A DNA stretch of 64,000 nt from Allium sativum. Its lineage: Eukaryota > Streptophyta > Magnoliopsida > Asparagales > Amaryllidaceae. Within the stretch, counting starts at the first letter, position 1. Each line of letters opens with the position of its first letter. The notes under the pieces are model-generated. The model was not told the origin of the DNA. It saw only the letters and a list, made by a program, of their open reading frames with translations, and did not search any database. The position numbers and the translations under genes are program-made. This document shows positions 12,173 to 24,197 of the stretch, one piece after another. Location: contig CM060910.1 of NCBI GenBank assembly GCA_030737875.1, positions 246,978,427 to 247,042,426 on the forward strand. The letters are read 5' to 3'.

Positions 12173-13095
12173 ACTTGTCTATAAAATGAGACAAGTCACG
12201 ATGTTAATAGTACCCGTCAATGAGATGAGACAAGTAGGATATTGTATTTACGCCAATGAGATGAGGCGTAATATATACATTTCATGATGTTTTATGAGGT
12301 TTCTGATGTGGTATCAACTATCGGCTAGTAAACCGTTAGGTACAAACGTATGGTATGGGACATATGTTTATACCTTATGGGTTCCTATCCAAGAAGTTGA
12401 GGCACATTCAAGATGTTACTAGTACTATTACTGAGTACATGATTGGAGTCATCGCGATGATTTTGACTATAGCCATCACGATGATCACGATGTCTATGAC
12501 TCCCATCACCATGATGTTATTACTCAGATTTTGTGACTAAGGGCATCACGATGTTTCGGCTATAGTCATTAAGATGTTTATGATGTTTATGGCCCTAGTC
12601 ATCACGATGGATGGTACCAACATGTAGTACTAGTCAAGATGTAAGCACGTGCTGTATTTCTTGAAGTTTCTTGATGTTTCGATTTCACCATTTCAATGAG
12701 GATATTTTTATTATTGCCTTATGTAAGAAAATGTCTTATTTGTATTCATGTTTTATGGTGGTTACTAAAATGATGTTTTGAACTCCTTTCGGGTTCTATT
12801 AAGATGGATTTGCGATATATTTATATTTATACCGATGAGATGAGGTATAATTTATAGAGATTCTTTTATGATGAATTTTAATGAAGGATTTGAGATATAT
12901 TTATATTTATACCGATGAGATGAGGTATAAATTATGGTAATTCTTTTTGAATGAGTTTCAACAATGAATTCAAGATGTATTTATATTGTTACCGATGAAA
13001 AGAGGTATAAATAATGAAGAAGATTCTATAGATGATTTTTATGGTATGTTGAATGATATTTGAGATTTTAGTATATGTCAATGAGATGAAGCATA
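12173..13095 (+). repeat. Array of seven constant-loop, variable-stem hairpins in LTR H
   Basis: Hairpins at 12173-12196, 12212-12235, 12248-12271, 12827-12850, 12905-12932, 12987-13010 and 13074-13095 all have a ten-base loop of the form (A/G)ATGAGATGA or a close variant. Stems differ: ACTTGTC/GACAAGT, ACCCGTC/GACAAGT (two mismatches), TTACGCC/GGCGTAA, TTATACC/GGTATAA, ATTTATACC/GGTATAAAT, then two worn copies. The last four lie in tandem units of roughly 80-90 bases starting near 12808. A larger dyad, GGAGTCAT/ATGACTCC, spans 12445-12503. The pattern is seen directly; a role is not known. Confidence 0.75.
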
Positions 13096-13858
13096 CTTAT
13101 ATGTGTTCATCTTTTATATGAAGGGTATATACTTTGATGTATAGTTATGTTAATCGCCCCTTTAAGGAGATATTCCTTTCCTTTGAAGTCTTTATCGACA
13201 TTTAATCCATACTATCCATGATATAATGCGGAAGCTATGATAATTAAGCATTACCTTTAATACTTAGCTTGTTGATGTTTTCTTTGATTACGAGTAGTTT
13301 TGCTGCTTGAGTATAACCTTATCTTAATCATCTCTTCCATTTATCAAAAAGAGATATTATTCTTTCTTATGACATAAAATTCTTGTCATGGAATGGTATC
13401 CTTTGAGTAAAAGGACATCGTATTTATCCTTTAGTTTACATTACCGATTGTTCTATTTAAATGATGGATTTAGCTAGCCTGACCCGTGTGTTTTCACTCG
13501 GGTCAGACCGAGTTTGTTTCAGGTGTGAGCCTCCCTTTTTGGCTCTTAGCTGTTTCATGAAGCTTCTTTATGGGATCGAGTCTTTCTCTTGGGATTGATA
13601 GCTTCCTTATGAGATTCCATCGTATTGCTTTTCCTATGTGCCTCTTGGATAATGAGTGGTCGTCATGCCACTTCATTGTAGTATTTGTCTTATATTAAGA
13701 TGTATCATTGTATATGTAAACATAAGTATATTTGTGACTGTTCTGTAGTGATATATATATATATATCCATTTAGATGTTGTGTTTTGTTCTGATAGATCC
13801 ATGGCCATCTGTAGCTTTGCATTAACGATTTATTGAGTATGTCGATCCACCCAGGTTA

Positions 13859-13860
<2 letters not shown>

Positions 13861-13889
<29 letters not shown>
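13861..13889. repeat. (AT)n microsatellite in LTR H
   Basis: About 29 bases of alternating A and T near the end of solo LTR H. A shorter (AT)n lies at about 13749-13765. Confidence 0.9.
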
Positions 13890-13890
<1 letters not shown>

Positions 13891-14033
13891 CACTTGTCGA
13901 CATATTCAATAGAATGTTAAGACAAGGTTATAGTTGGTCGCCCTTAACCAGCCCTATTCTCTGCATTAGCAGATGGAATTACTATGTAATTCTCTTTGTT
14001 AATGTGGGTCTCGGGGTGGGGCGTTACATGAGG

Positions 14034-15179
14034 GCTCAGTTAGATTATATATGCTTGTAACATCCTGTGTTTAGTTGCCAGAACTTAATACTATGGGTGA
14101 GTACAACATCCATAGCGATTTATGTCTGGCCTTAAGGTGGGGGGAGTGTTATGCATATCTAGTGTATTCTTGGCAGTATACATGGTACGTAAAACTTAAA
14201 ATTCATTGAGTCGTGGTTGCATGTTTGCTAATCTGTTTGCTTATCAGCTGTTGGGCTTAGTTGGACTAAATATTTAAGTCTAGAAATTCAATTACTAAGA
14301 GGAAACAGAACATCGGTGATAGGGAGGGGTTGTTGGTGATGATAGTAGGCAAGAGTAACCTCTTCAATAGTGAGTCGTCTTCGATTTAACGATAGTGGGC
14401 TGAAACTTAGATCTTTAATAAGAGAGTCACTTATAATTGGACGATAGCAGGCTGAGACATGTCTCTAGTAGCGAGTCGTTACCTGAGCTTGTAGCTTAAG
14501 AGTATCTAGACATATTCGATGAGGTGACCAGATTGCCACCATGTTTGTATCGAGTTCCGTATTGGTCTGGTTATGGATATTCTTTTGGTTAGGGATCCCG
14601 AGGGTATTTTATCATTTGCGGATAGTTGGTTGGTGAATGCCGATTACAGCATTTTGCACGTTGCCTTGATTCTGATTGGTTGGTTGTGCTGTTCGGGCTA
14701 ACCAACGAGTCAACATGTTTTGTTGATTTCTCGGATTATGTTCCGATATATCACTTGGAAGAATTGCGCTTGCACTATTTGATTTCATTTTCCTATGGAT
14801 GGAAAGAATGCATAAGTCAAGAGTCAAAGGTGTTTTAGGTGTTGAGATAAAACCACATGCTGGAATTTCACTTTTCACTAAGAGAAGTGGAGTATTTTGG
14901 TTACATCATCTCGAGTAGGGTGTTGAAATAAGTCCTAAGGGAGTTTTAATGGCTTGTAAGTTAAAGTTGAACCATGAGTGTATTAATTTCTCATTTCTAG
15001 CCGAAACAAGAGGCCGATGGTACTCACTTGGGGGTGACGGCAAAATCTATGCAAATAGAGGAGGTGATGATAGAGGTGGAAATGATGATGATGGTGATGA
15101 TGATAAGGACAATGATGACGAAAGAGATGATGATGTTGCTTCTTTTTGGACTGATTGTTGCTTTTTAGGTGATGTATAA
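14034..15179 (+). pseudogene. Element K pol remnant (pre-RT and RT fragments)
   Basis: Two pieces of Ty3/gypsy pol are recognisable on the plus strand. Near 14480-14550 a frame with one stop reads EYLDIFDEVTRLPP, the block that joins protease to RT. Near 14865-14935 REVEYFGYIISSRVLK matches the RT segment after the catalytic loop (usual form EVxFLGHxVS). The RT core between them is missing or too decayed to read. The final part (15060-15150) is a GAT-rich simple sequence that produces an aspartate-rich frame without meaning. TGAGG at 14029-14033 is H's right duplication, so this continues the sequence left of H. Confidence 0.55.
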
Positions 15180-16753
15180 TGTAATAATCCTGGTTTTGTG
15201 ATTACCTGTATAAATGGTGTTTATGAATTGCTGATTGAAATTAAACTTAATTTCAAAAGGATAAATCTTATAATCATGTAAGTTGAACAGTCAATGAGTT
15301 TTGGTGTTAACATAGAGGAATTAGATTGAATTGGAGTTAAACTGAGCTAAACTAAATGATAAAAAATTAAGTTTGACATTTATTTGTTGAATAAATTTAA
15401 ATATAAAGAAAATAAAGCTTTGAAAACTTTATAGTGTAAGATTGTGAATAAGACATGTGTTAAAGGTTATATGTGCCCAAATATTTTTTTTTTGAATTTG
15501 TTTAGGAGGGAAACCGACCGGAATCGTAAAATAACATTCTAGAATTTATGTGCCTAAATATAATAATTTGCAAATCATTGTTACATGGTGAATTTCATTA
15601 TAAAATAGTATTCTAGAATTTTATTGAGATGCAAACAAAAATATTAAAGAAAATATCGATTAAATATAATATTTGAGTGTTGAAGTGTTTTTAATATGGT
15701 TGTACATTTATTTTTGTCAATATAATGTTTTTTTTTACAAATTTAAATGTTAAAAACGTAAGGCTTAAACAAAATCAAATGCAAAACAAGCATTTTACTG
15801 AAATGCAATTTTATTGTGTTTCTAATAAAATTGTGATTAAAATTGCTAAAATAATTTTATACATGTGTATTGCAATTTTGTTAAGTCTAAAACATGTAAA
15901 AATGCAAAAAAATATGGTTTAAATAGGTTTATTTGGGTTAAATAATGTGTAAATTGGTGTTGACCATCACATAATGACATAATTAGGCCTAAATTAAATA
16001 TGCTAGTCTAATTAGGTCAAACTTAAGCCCAAAACCCCAAACCCCAAACAAAATGAAAATTTTGGAATTTATAGAGGAGGAAAAAAACGTACGTACTTCT
16101 TCTTCTCTCTGTTAATTTCCTATAAATAATTTTTTAGAAAAACCTCCTTTCCAATCCTCAAATCAAAGCCTAAATTCAAAACTAAATAGAGGAAAAGCCT
16201 GCTATTCTTAATCTCTATAGGCAGCCTTTCCAAAACCATAGATTCATTTCACAAAATTTCTAGATTTTTAGAAAGTTGTTCATTAAAACATTTCTCTATG
16301 TTTTCATGTCTCTGTCTTTGAATTCTACAGGTATCTTAGACATTTTGAGGTCAAAAGCTCCTTCTTTGCAAAGCAAATCCACTTCTAATCGCTGCAAATT
16401 CAATCAAAGTAAGGTTATCTCACACTTCTAGCTTATATGAGATTGCTTGTCTAGAATTGTTGCTTCTATTGATAATCTAAGTTATTGTAAACAAGTTCCT
16501 GAATTCACAAAGTTACAGTAACTTAAGTTGTTTATGTCCAACTTTATTAGCTTGCTACTCTTCCGTCTTATGTCGGATTCATGGTAAATCTTTTTCGTAT
16601 TGCAGTCCATTTTATGTTCTTCAAATGTGCTCAAAATCATTCTTGGATCCTCTTTGTACTTATGATTAAAATGGATTCAAAGTTGAATACGCACAAGGAA
16701 AACATTGCCTAAAACTTGTGTGACCTAAGGTCAACATTAGGGTTGACTCAAAG
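15180..16753 (+). mobile_element. LTR J, 5' fragment of an H-family LTR
   Basis: It starts TGTAATAATCCTGG...GTGATTACC, aligning with the start of H, and later shares H's ACGTACTT and CTAATCGCTGCAAA blocks in the same order and orientation. It stops abruptly where LTR G starts at 16754, so G probably inserted into it. TATAAATAA at 16121-16129 is a likely TATA box on the plus strand. There is no coding sequence. TATAA at 15175-15179 would be the left target duplication if the boundary is right. Confidence 0.6.
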
Positions 16754-17996
16754 TGAAACACGCCACATCCCTTAACGTTATCTAAAGTAGAACCCGTTAA
16801 GAAATGTGGGGTATTATAGGTATAAAGACATAAATACGTCACAGAGACAAAGATTTCATAAGACAAAATTTAATAAAATACAGCGGAAAAAGAAGACAAT
16901 TTACATTGAAATGATGAAAACATTTTATTTCAACAGGAAAAATTATCACAAAATGCCATATCTCAAAACCTAGTCAATAACAATGTCAGAATACATAATA
17001 ATAATATTCCCCAAGCAGTCATACGATACAACCAACCCATGGAGAAGAAAGGGGAAGAATTACATCTGCTGCAAGAACCCTCTAAGATAAAATCAACGAA
17101 GAAATCTGAACTATGCACTTCCTCCCTATGAGCCACGGAGAAGAAAAGTGGAAAGAATAAAAGAAAAATGGGTCAGACATAAAGTTTGGTGAGCTGTTAT
17201 GATTATTAACATGATTAAATAAGCAAAGGAAATAGATAAAACAGTAGTTCTAGTGTTATATAGGGTAAGTGTCTATGTAGCTAAAAGTAAACATAAAAGA
17301 TTATCGCTAGGATTGACTATTCTCATTCACTTTCAACTTTTGACCATTTGCACTTCTATAATTTCAGAATATAATATAGTTAGAAAAAATATTCCAAATA
17401 CTACCCGCTGATTGGCTGCTTATACCTATAGTGATAAATATGCCCACTGTGTGCCTTGGGTTTATTAGGTCCAACCCACCAGCTAAAGACATAGTTATTA
17501 TCACAAGTGTTACAATGTCTTGTTTTCCATAATTGAGTCAATGCACGCACATCGAACTGTCGGAATACACCCGTACCCAACTCTATTGGACCAAATTACT
17601 ACCACTCGACAACATGGTGCATGCCCGTCCCTCCTAGCTGAGGGGGTATGTGATAAAAAAGGTATGTTGCATAGTATGGATCCGTAAAAACAATTTGCCC
17701 CAAATCTCGCTTGATTTGTCCCCCATATAATTTTAATTTCAGTCCCGTAACTTAACACTTGTAAGTCAATATGTTTATATTAAAGTCTAACGCAATCTTA
17801 GGTTCATAACTTAACATGCTTAAGTCAATATGTTCATACTAAGACCTAATCATAGATATTTTTTTTAGTTTTTAGACTCGTAACTTAACCCCTATAAGTC
17901 AATATGTCCATATTAAAGCCTAACACAATCTTAGGCTTGTAACTTAACCCATTTAAGCCAATATGTTCATATTAAAGCCTTAACCCCAAAATTTAG
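16754..17996 (-). repeat. Element G 3' LTR, distal part (interrupted by solo LTR I)
   Basis: In plus letters it begins TGAAACACGCCACATCCCTT, the reverse complement of the end of C's LTR with several changes, so G and C are the same family in opposite orientation. It ends at the TTTAG duplication (17992-17996) next to LTR I and resumes at 24198. It contains four copies of the cloverleaf-like repeat. CAAAG (16749-16753) is the expected left target duplication; its partner is outside the window. Confidence 0.8.
17741..17979 (-). repeat. Cloverleaf-like tandem repeats in LTR G (copies 1-4)
   Basis: Units of about 48 bases (near 17741, 17800, 17873 and 17931) have three paired parts: outer AGGCT/AGCCT, an AATATG/CATATT hairpin with a two-base loop, and an ACTTA/TAAGT hairpin. 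Two more copies (24199-24305) lie beyond inserted LTR I. The second arm changes from AATATG/CATATT to AGTATG/CATACT between copies; one copy (near 17800) has an intermediate that would be a G-U pair on the minus strand. Confidence 0.72.
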
Positions 17997-18677
17997 TGTA
18001 ACGACCCAGGGATTTTTGGCCCCGGAAATCGATATAAATACATCTCCCGTACCTCATGCTGACCTTCCAAACACCGAAAACACCAAAACGTTATTAGAAA
18101 GAATTTAGAGGGTGAGATAAGAAAGAAAGAAATATAAGAATAGAAGAAGAAGGAGAACCGACACAACACAGAATCAGAGTCTCACATCGCAGCGGAACAA
18201 AATATAATACAGAAATAAAACTTTATTGAGAGCTTTTAAAAATACTTACAATATCAGAATACATTACACATCTGGACAGTTATAATAATTTGTCTCATAT
18301 ACAACACACAGCGGAATAGTAGCAATATAATATCATACGTCTGGACTCTTCTAGCTCGTCTCTTCACATCATTCGATAACCTGAACCTGTACACCTTGGG
18401 CTAACCCGAGCATTTACAAAACACCGGGTCAGTCTGGTGAACCAGAGTGAGAAAAAAACTCGCACAGTATTAAGGGTATCACACAACTTGATTATAAAGT
18501 CAAAATCTTTTCGAAAGAAAAAGATAATCGTAAGCCTGAATCTACACATAAATACGGATGGGTTTTTTACCTTACGATATCCCAAAACATTTTCGAAATC
18601 AATATCTTTTCTGATATTATAATAGTGTCTAAATACAAGTAGATACCAATCTAGCGGAATGCTTGCATCTCACTCTC

Positions 18678-18709
<32 letters not shown>
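18678..18709. repeat. Compound (CA)n(TA)n microsatellite in LTR I
   Basis: A run of CA dinucleotides passes directly into TA dinucleotides. Further (TA)n runs are at about 21325-21343 (LTR I) and 26629-26647 (G interior). Confidence 0.85.
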
Positions 18710-20237
18710 CAAACAAAACCGTGGGCACTTATTGGAAATTGGATTCCGACTATGACAAGGCATGGGACCACCTACCGATAGTGTAGCTCTAGAGGAGAAT
18801 ACACTGGGTTCGACAAGAACGTCTTGCAATCCGGCCCACACATGATCGACCACTCATTTCGCTTGAGTGTATCGAATGTATATCACCAACGGTTGGGCTC
18901 AAACCACCGTTTCCCGAAAGGGAAACATCGAAATAGAATAAAGAAGCAAAAGGAATTTCTCTAGATAGGTGATTATACACCCTAATAGGAGCGACCCACA
19001 TAGCCATGCTGCCTGCCCGATTTTTGTCATTTCCCGGCTGTGAGGCTTGAGGTTTTAATTTCCTTTTGGAATATTTGTTCACCATTTACTTTGAATGCCA
19101 CATCATCAAATCCGCCAGATATCAATAATTGACGTCCACAAAAATACTTCAGTTGGGAGCTCACCAACTATGGTACGTTTGGAGAAATCAACGTACGCCA
19201 TCCTTTTGGAAATACTCTGTTAGACACCCGTCCATACAAGTCATCCAGGAACATGATGAATTGAAGGTACTCTCCTACTGCATCCAATATAGGAATCACC
19301 CCATGGATCAGTAGTGAGAAGTCCTTGCAACCCGTAGATTCCAACCACGACAGAATCACAGTTTATCTCTAGCCATTAAACCAAAGATTATTATTAGTTC
19401 TTCCGTGTAATGAAGATCTATGGTCTTCAATGCTCCTCGATCATCTTCTGATATCTTCACGTATTTGTTGGTCGGAATGGTTTTCGAATATAAATTCGAT
19501 CCCGGTCTTTCCGTACCAACAATCGTATTGGATAGATTTGATAGTCGGTGATTTAACTATCAAAATAAACAGTGTTTCAATCATGACAATCCAATGTGTT
19601 CACTGGTTCAGTATTCAGCATCACTTGGCCTTTTAATCAAAACAAACTAATTCACTTCTGCTTAATTAAAACTTCTAACTCTTTTATTATTAAATTACGA
19701 TATTTGATTCTTATAAACTAATGTTCTAAAAACCAATTCTCTATAATACTTAGCAAAATAACCATATTCAATTCCCACTTAATTCTCCTTTAAAACATTT
19801 ATTACATCATTCTTTATTATTTACATTTGGGAAATCCATTCAACTTATTATTCGTAATAGCGTTACGTAATATCTTATATTCTGTTCTTGAAACAATAAC
19901 TAATACTTATTAGTATAGAATAAAACTCAACTTTACGTTTCCTTCCTAACTCGAAAATATCATTATATTTTCATGCAAACCCGTTTTGTTTTTCTTCTAC
20001 TATGGAATTCTCATTTATATAATTTCCCTTCTTACTAATTTCCTTTACTTCGGATTTCTTGTTATATATTTTCCAGATTCCCACCAAATGTTGCATTATT
20101 ATTTCAATAATGGGAATAATAAATTATTACTAACCTCTTTTACGATTACCACTAATATCATCTTCGGATAATCCTGATGTTTTCAAGTTGGGGTATTTTA
20201 ATTACCTCTTAGACCTTTCATATCTAAAGACAAATAC

Positions 20238-22020
20238 TAGTTTTAATCCAAAAACTAATACTTCACTCTAATATCGACACAATTTCCATTTAACTTATTT
20301 TATTCCAAATACGGTTTCATAAACCTGCTTATCTCTTTTGAAACCTCTTTTCGGCTATACCCATTTTTTCTCTTAATTCAATAATTAAGTACTTCTTTAT
20401 AAACATCACTTTTAATTCGACCTTTTTAACCATGCTCACTTATAATTCGGATTTGGTTATCAAATCCCACGATTCACTTCTACTACCCAATTCAATTTTT
20501 CCCAATTTCCTTTCAAGTCCATCCAACCATCTCTCGCTTTGAGATTCTCATTTCAGTTCCCCACTTTTACTTAATCCCATTATCAAGCAACTTTAATGTC
20601 AAATTAATGCTTTAACATCTTAATCCTCACTTATAAAAATCCTGGTTTATAATAAACCCTTTATCTTAATTTCCATTTACTTAATTTAAATAATTAAGTA
20701 ACATTTATTTTAAGCTGCCATGTTCGCTTAAAATGCTCTTTATCACTTCGTTATAAAACTCAGGTTTTAAAAATAAAACCTGCTCATAAACTTCTTTCAC
20801 TAATCCATTGGATTTCATTTCACTTAGATTACTTTTTTAATGAAGTCCCATTAAAAAGTAATTTTCTAAATTATTATTAATTAAAAATAATAATTTATTT
20901 CAATCATTAACTACTTCTATAGTTAATTTCTTTATTATCTAAAATAAATAGTAAATCCCTTTTTAAAATCTTATTCAAATTGAACAAATAATTTTTTTAT
21001 CCATTTTATTCACACGCACTAATTTAGTAATAATCTTAATTTAAAACGGTCGACTTAGTCAATTCCAACCACAATTATCTCATTAACCGATTCCAATTCG
21101 TTTCCCTTTTAAATTAATTAAAAATATAATTAATTTAAATAATTCCATTTAATTATTCTTAACAAGACAATTATCCAAATTTAAATCATTAGGTTAATCT
21201 CTAATCACTTGTTTATAATTCTGATTAATATCAGAATTTACTTTATTAAATCAATTAATAAATAAATTTTAAACTTAAATAATTAATAATAATAATTTAT
21301 TCCTTTTAACAAACTTTTATTCAATATATATATATATATATATTCAAAGCTATCTTTAGCTATAATTTTTTTTATAACTTCAGTTCTATCAACTTACCTG
21401 ACGGTAAATCGGTATAAATAAAACAATTTACTTTTAGGCCATTTGTTGTCGATTACTCAACCAATACTACCCATTGGTTAAAACCAAACACAGGTTGAAT
21501 TTCCAATCAATGATCAATACTCAAATCAATCACCTAAACACGACAGTTCATATGATAATATGAAAATAAATAATATATTTGATGGAGCCAGTTTGATCCC
21601 TCCAACCTGTTCTTCCCTGTATACAAATGGTTATTTCCAGATCGTTTAATTTCATTTAACTGATAATAATAAATAACGACCATTTAATCCCAACCACAAG
21701 CAATTCAAACAATTCCACCAATTAAACACATTTATTTTATAACGTGACCAACAAGGTAAGTTACCATTATTGGAACCAATCGTTAGAATAACGATTTGGT
21801 ATTTCACTGAAATTAAACAATAGTTTAATTTTATTGGTTAAATCAACAAGTAAATATATAACTAGCAAACAGTCGACCATTAGCAAACAGAGCACACAAT
21901 ATAAAAACCCAATTTATATAAAATATAAATGTGAAGAACTGAGTGAGTTTAACTCACCTTGAGTTGAATTGTGTTCGAAATAGCTCCTTTCAGTTAAATT
22001 AAACAAGTGTTTAATTCAAC
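20238..22020. repeat. Hairpin-dense segment of LTR I
   Basis: Perfect or nearly perfect inverted repeats with short loops follow one another, with unrelated stem sequences. Examples: 20372-20389 (CTTAATT), 20449-20467 (GGATTTG), 20677-20701 (TTACTTAATT, loop 5), 20707-20734 (ATTTTAAGC, loop 10), 20761-20782 (CAGGTTTTA, loop 4), 20828-20862 (14 bp, one bulge), 20868-20896 (11 bp), 20906-20927 (8 bp), 21109-21138 (12 bp), 21217-21238 (9 bp), 21775-21799, 21810-21831 (9 bp, loop 4), 21993-22020. AT richness alone gives some dyads, but not GC-containing stems with such short loops at this spacing; statistics are needed. Confidence 0.6.
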
Positions 22021-22195
22021 CGGAAAAACCCAGCTGATTCCAATCCCGTCCGCCTGTGTTCTAAAATGTATTGTTCGTAACTATGATTCCACTTCAACTT
22101 GTTTCGTTGGGTTCTGTTCATGAGATGAAAAGTTACATATGTTCTAAAGACATATCCTTAATCAAACTAATTATTTCTTAATTATAAAATTGATT

Positions 22196-22265
22196 AAACA
22201 ATTTACTTTGTTAAACGTTTAACACAGGCTGAATTTACTTTGTTAAACGTTTAACACAGGCCGAA
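22196..22265. repeat. Direct repeat with TTAAACGTTTAA palindrome in LTR I
   Basis: A segment of about 33 bases containing ACTTTGTTAAACGTTTAACA occurs twice in immediate tandem. Each copy centres on a 12-base perfect palindrome, TTAAACGTTTAA. It looks like a recent local duplication. Confidence 0.7.
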
Positions 22266-24197
22266 TGTTTTCCATCACTGTCTTCGTTCCATCGGTATAA
22301 CAGGCACCTTGTTCAATATGCTTCAGTATGCTGCTCCACACCTGGGATAACATTTAAAATTTGTATGATTTATTTAATTAACAAACCTTAAATTATAGTT
22401 AAGTTTTAAATTAATCACATCACTTAGTTACTAAAATGGGTCGCTTACTTCTTCACCTTCCGTTTCGTTCTTCTACACTGGCTTTCAATACTGGTATTAG
22501 TCTGATATTTAATAAATGCAATTTTATTTAAGTTTACTTACTTTTTTTTAATTACAACACCAGGACCGATTAACTCAGCTCATTCCTTTTCCCGTTTGAT
22601 CCATCTGATACCAGACTTGCGTAAGCTTCCTTTATTGATCCAAAACATGAGTTAATTTTAATTGTGCCTTAACATATTTTACTTAACAATTAAAAAGTCA
22701 ATCACTTCGATTAAGGGGGGTTTAACGGTCGGATAACTCACGTCTTCTCTCACGATACCAGTTTATGTCGACATCCCCTTTTTGCAGTCTCTCCGCCCCC
22801 GCTGTAGGCTGTCAGAACCCCATCGCGTGCCACCGGCCGATGCGGACCAGTCCGACGTGCCTTCGTCCCAAACCCCAATAAACTCGACTCAGCCCTTCTC
22901 CAGGATTTTGACCTCGAACACTGCATAGTCCAGCCGAGATTCTGGCCACCCCCGTATGTACTTTTCGATCACCTCCGTTGGTTTGAAGCATCTCATGGTG
23001 CTCTTCGATATGGCAGTAAGGAGCTTGATGAACCAATTGGCAGATCGGTGGATAAGAGTAGTAGGAGTTCGTGGCCATTGATTTAAGCAAGTGGCGGCAG
23101 CGTTTTCATTGACCACAAATGGTTGTTTTGACGCACAATTTAGGGTTCATAAGTGTATATATAGGGTGTTAAATCAATATAATAATATTTACGAAACTTC
23201 ATGGTAAAGTAAAGCGTAAAAAGCATCACATATGATCTCTGTTTTCTGATGAAAAAGATAATCTTAGTATAAAAAAAATTCTGGACCCAATGGGACAAGT
23301 TTCGTCGAAATCCGACATCGTTTGAAAAAAATTCCTTTATAAAACCAGTGAAAAACACGCATTTAAATTTCCCACGATCACTAAATAAATCCAATCAACT
23401 TGAAACTTTGAAATCCTAAAATAATTAATCAATACGAACCCAACGACACCAGTTTCATCGCATTCTGAGACTGTTTCCTGGTAGGCTATTTTTTTACACG
23501 CACCGCAATGCCATTTTGGACACCAAATTACCCTGTCTTCAAAAATAACAAACTATATACCTATCCTAACTCTAATCAACAATACTCAAATGGTTTCGTG
23601 GATTAATTCGATCGTCTACTTAAATTACACTCAAATATCCCTTTATTAAATTAAATTAAATTAATTACGCGCTATAGAAAATAACTGGGTGTTTACGGCT
23701 ACCGTGATCACATACGACATCAGTTTGCCACGCAATTTGATATCGTACAATAATTTAACGTTATGGTTCCAATGAAACTGGTTTCGTCGAAAACAGAGAC
23801 CGTTTGCAAAATGGCTATTTTAAAGGCCTATATTTAAATAACGATTTCCACAGCGACTATTTTAAAATTTGATTTAGCCATAACTTACAATTTACAATAC
23901 GAAATCTGGATTTTTCTCTTTCATATGAAAATTATAATCAACACGGTTCCAATGTTTCTTATTTCACAGAAATCCGACTTATATCGGATCCTGCATATTC
24001 AGTTGAAGTTTAAAACTCCATTTTACGAAATGTCGTGCCATTTCGAGCTTTATTTATAATTATATAAATATATAAAGTTCAAACTTCGTTTAAATAACGA
24101 ATTAAATATTGAATCCCTTAATATTCCAAATAAAATATTTAAAATAATAAATTAAATTAAATATTTGACTACCAAAAATACGGGACGTTACATTTAG

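Larger units (their letters stand above)
9393..14028 (+). mobile_element. Solo LTR H, 4.6 kb, with perfect 5-bp TSD TGAGG
   Basis: The stretch begins TGTAACAACCCGATC and ends GGGGTGGGGCGTTACA, and is flanked by TGAGG on both sides (9388-9392 and 14029-14033), the five-base duplication typical of Ty3/gypsy integration. No internal region, primer site, purine tract or coding sequence is present, so this is a solo LTR left by recombination between the two LTRs of a full copy. The start resembles C's LTR and closely resembles fragment J (shared CTAATCGCTGCAAA and ACGTACTT blocks in the same order), which favours plus orientation. Other features: a near-duplicate pair around 10770-11110, the hairpin array at 12173-13095, and (AT)n at 13861-13889. 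Confidence 0.85.
17997..24192 (-). mobile_element. Solo LTR I, 6.2 kb, with perfect TSD TTTAG
   Basis: In plus letters it starts TGTAACGACCCAGGG and ends ATACGGGACGTTACA, flanked by TTTAG at 17992-17996 and 24193-24197. Neither end is repeated inside, and there is no coding frame, primer site or purine tract, so it is best read as a solo LTR of unusual length. The five-base duplication and TG...CA ends argue against a DNA transposon despite partly inverted termini. A minus-strand CTATATATACAC box (about 23152-23163) and AATAAA motifs near 18215-18230 suggest the sense strand is minus. It contains a (CA)n(TA)n tract (18678-18709), a direct repeat at 22196-22265 and a very dense field of hairpins (20238-22020). 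Confidence 0.78.

Noticed and set aside
12173..13095. Hammerhead ribozyme (retrozyme) in LTR H, because of repeated GATGAGATGA
   Set aside because: The hammerhead core needs CTGATGA plus a GAAA strand and three helices; only the partial GATGA likeness is present, with no GAAA partner, and the ten bases sit in a simple hairpin loop.
14949..15179. Aspartate-rich 76-codon frame
   Set aside because: The acidic run comes from a GAT-type simple repeat in a decayed retroelement; there is no conserved start or domain.
17997..24192. DNA transposon, because the two ends are partly inverted (TGTAACG...)
   Set aside because: The inverted similarity is short and shared by all LTR families here; TG...CA ends and a five-base target duplication point to an LTR.
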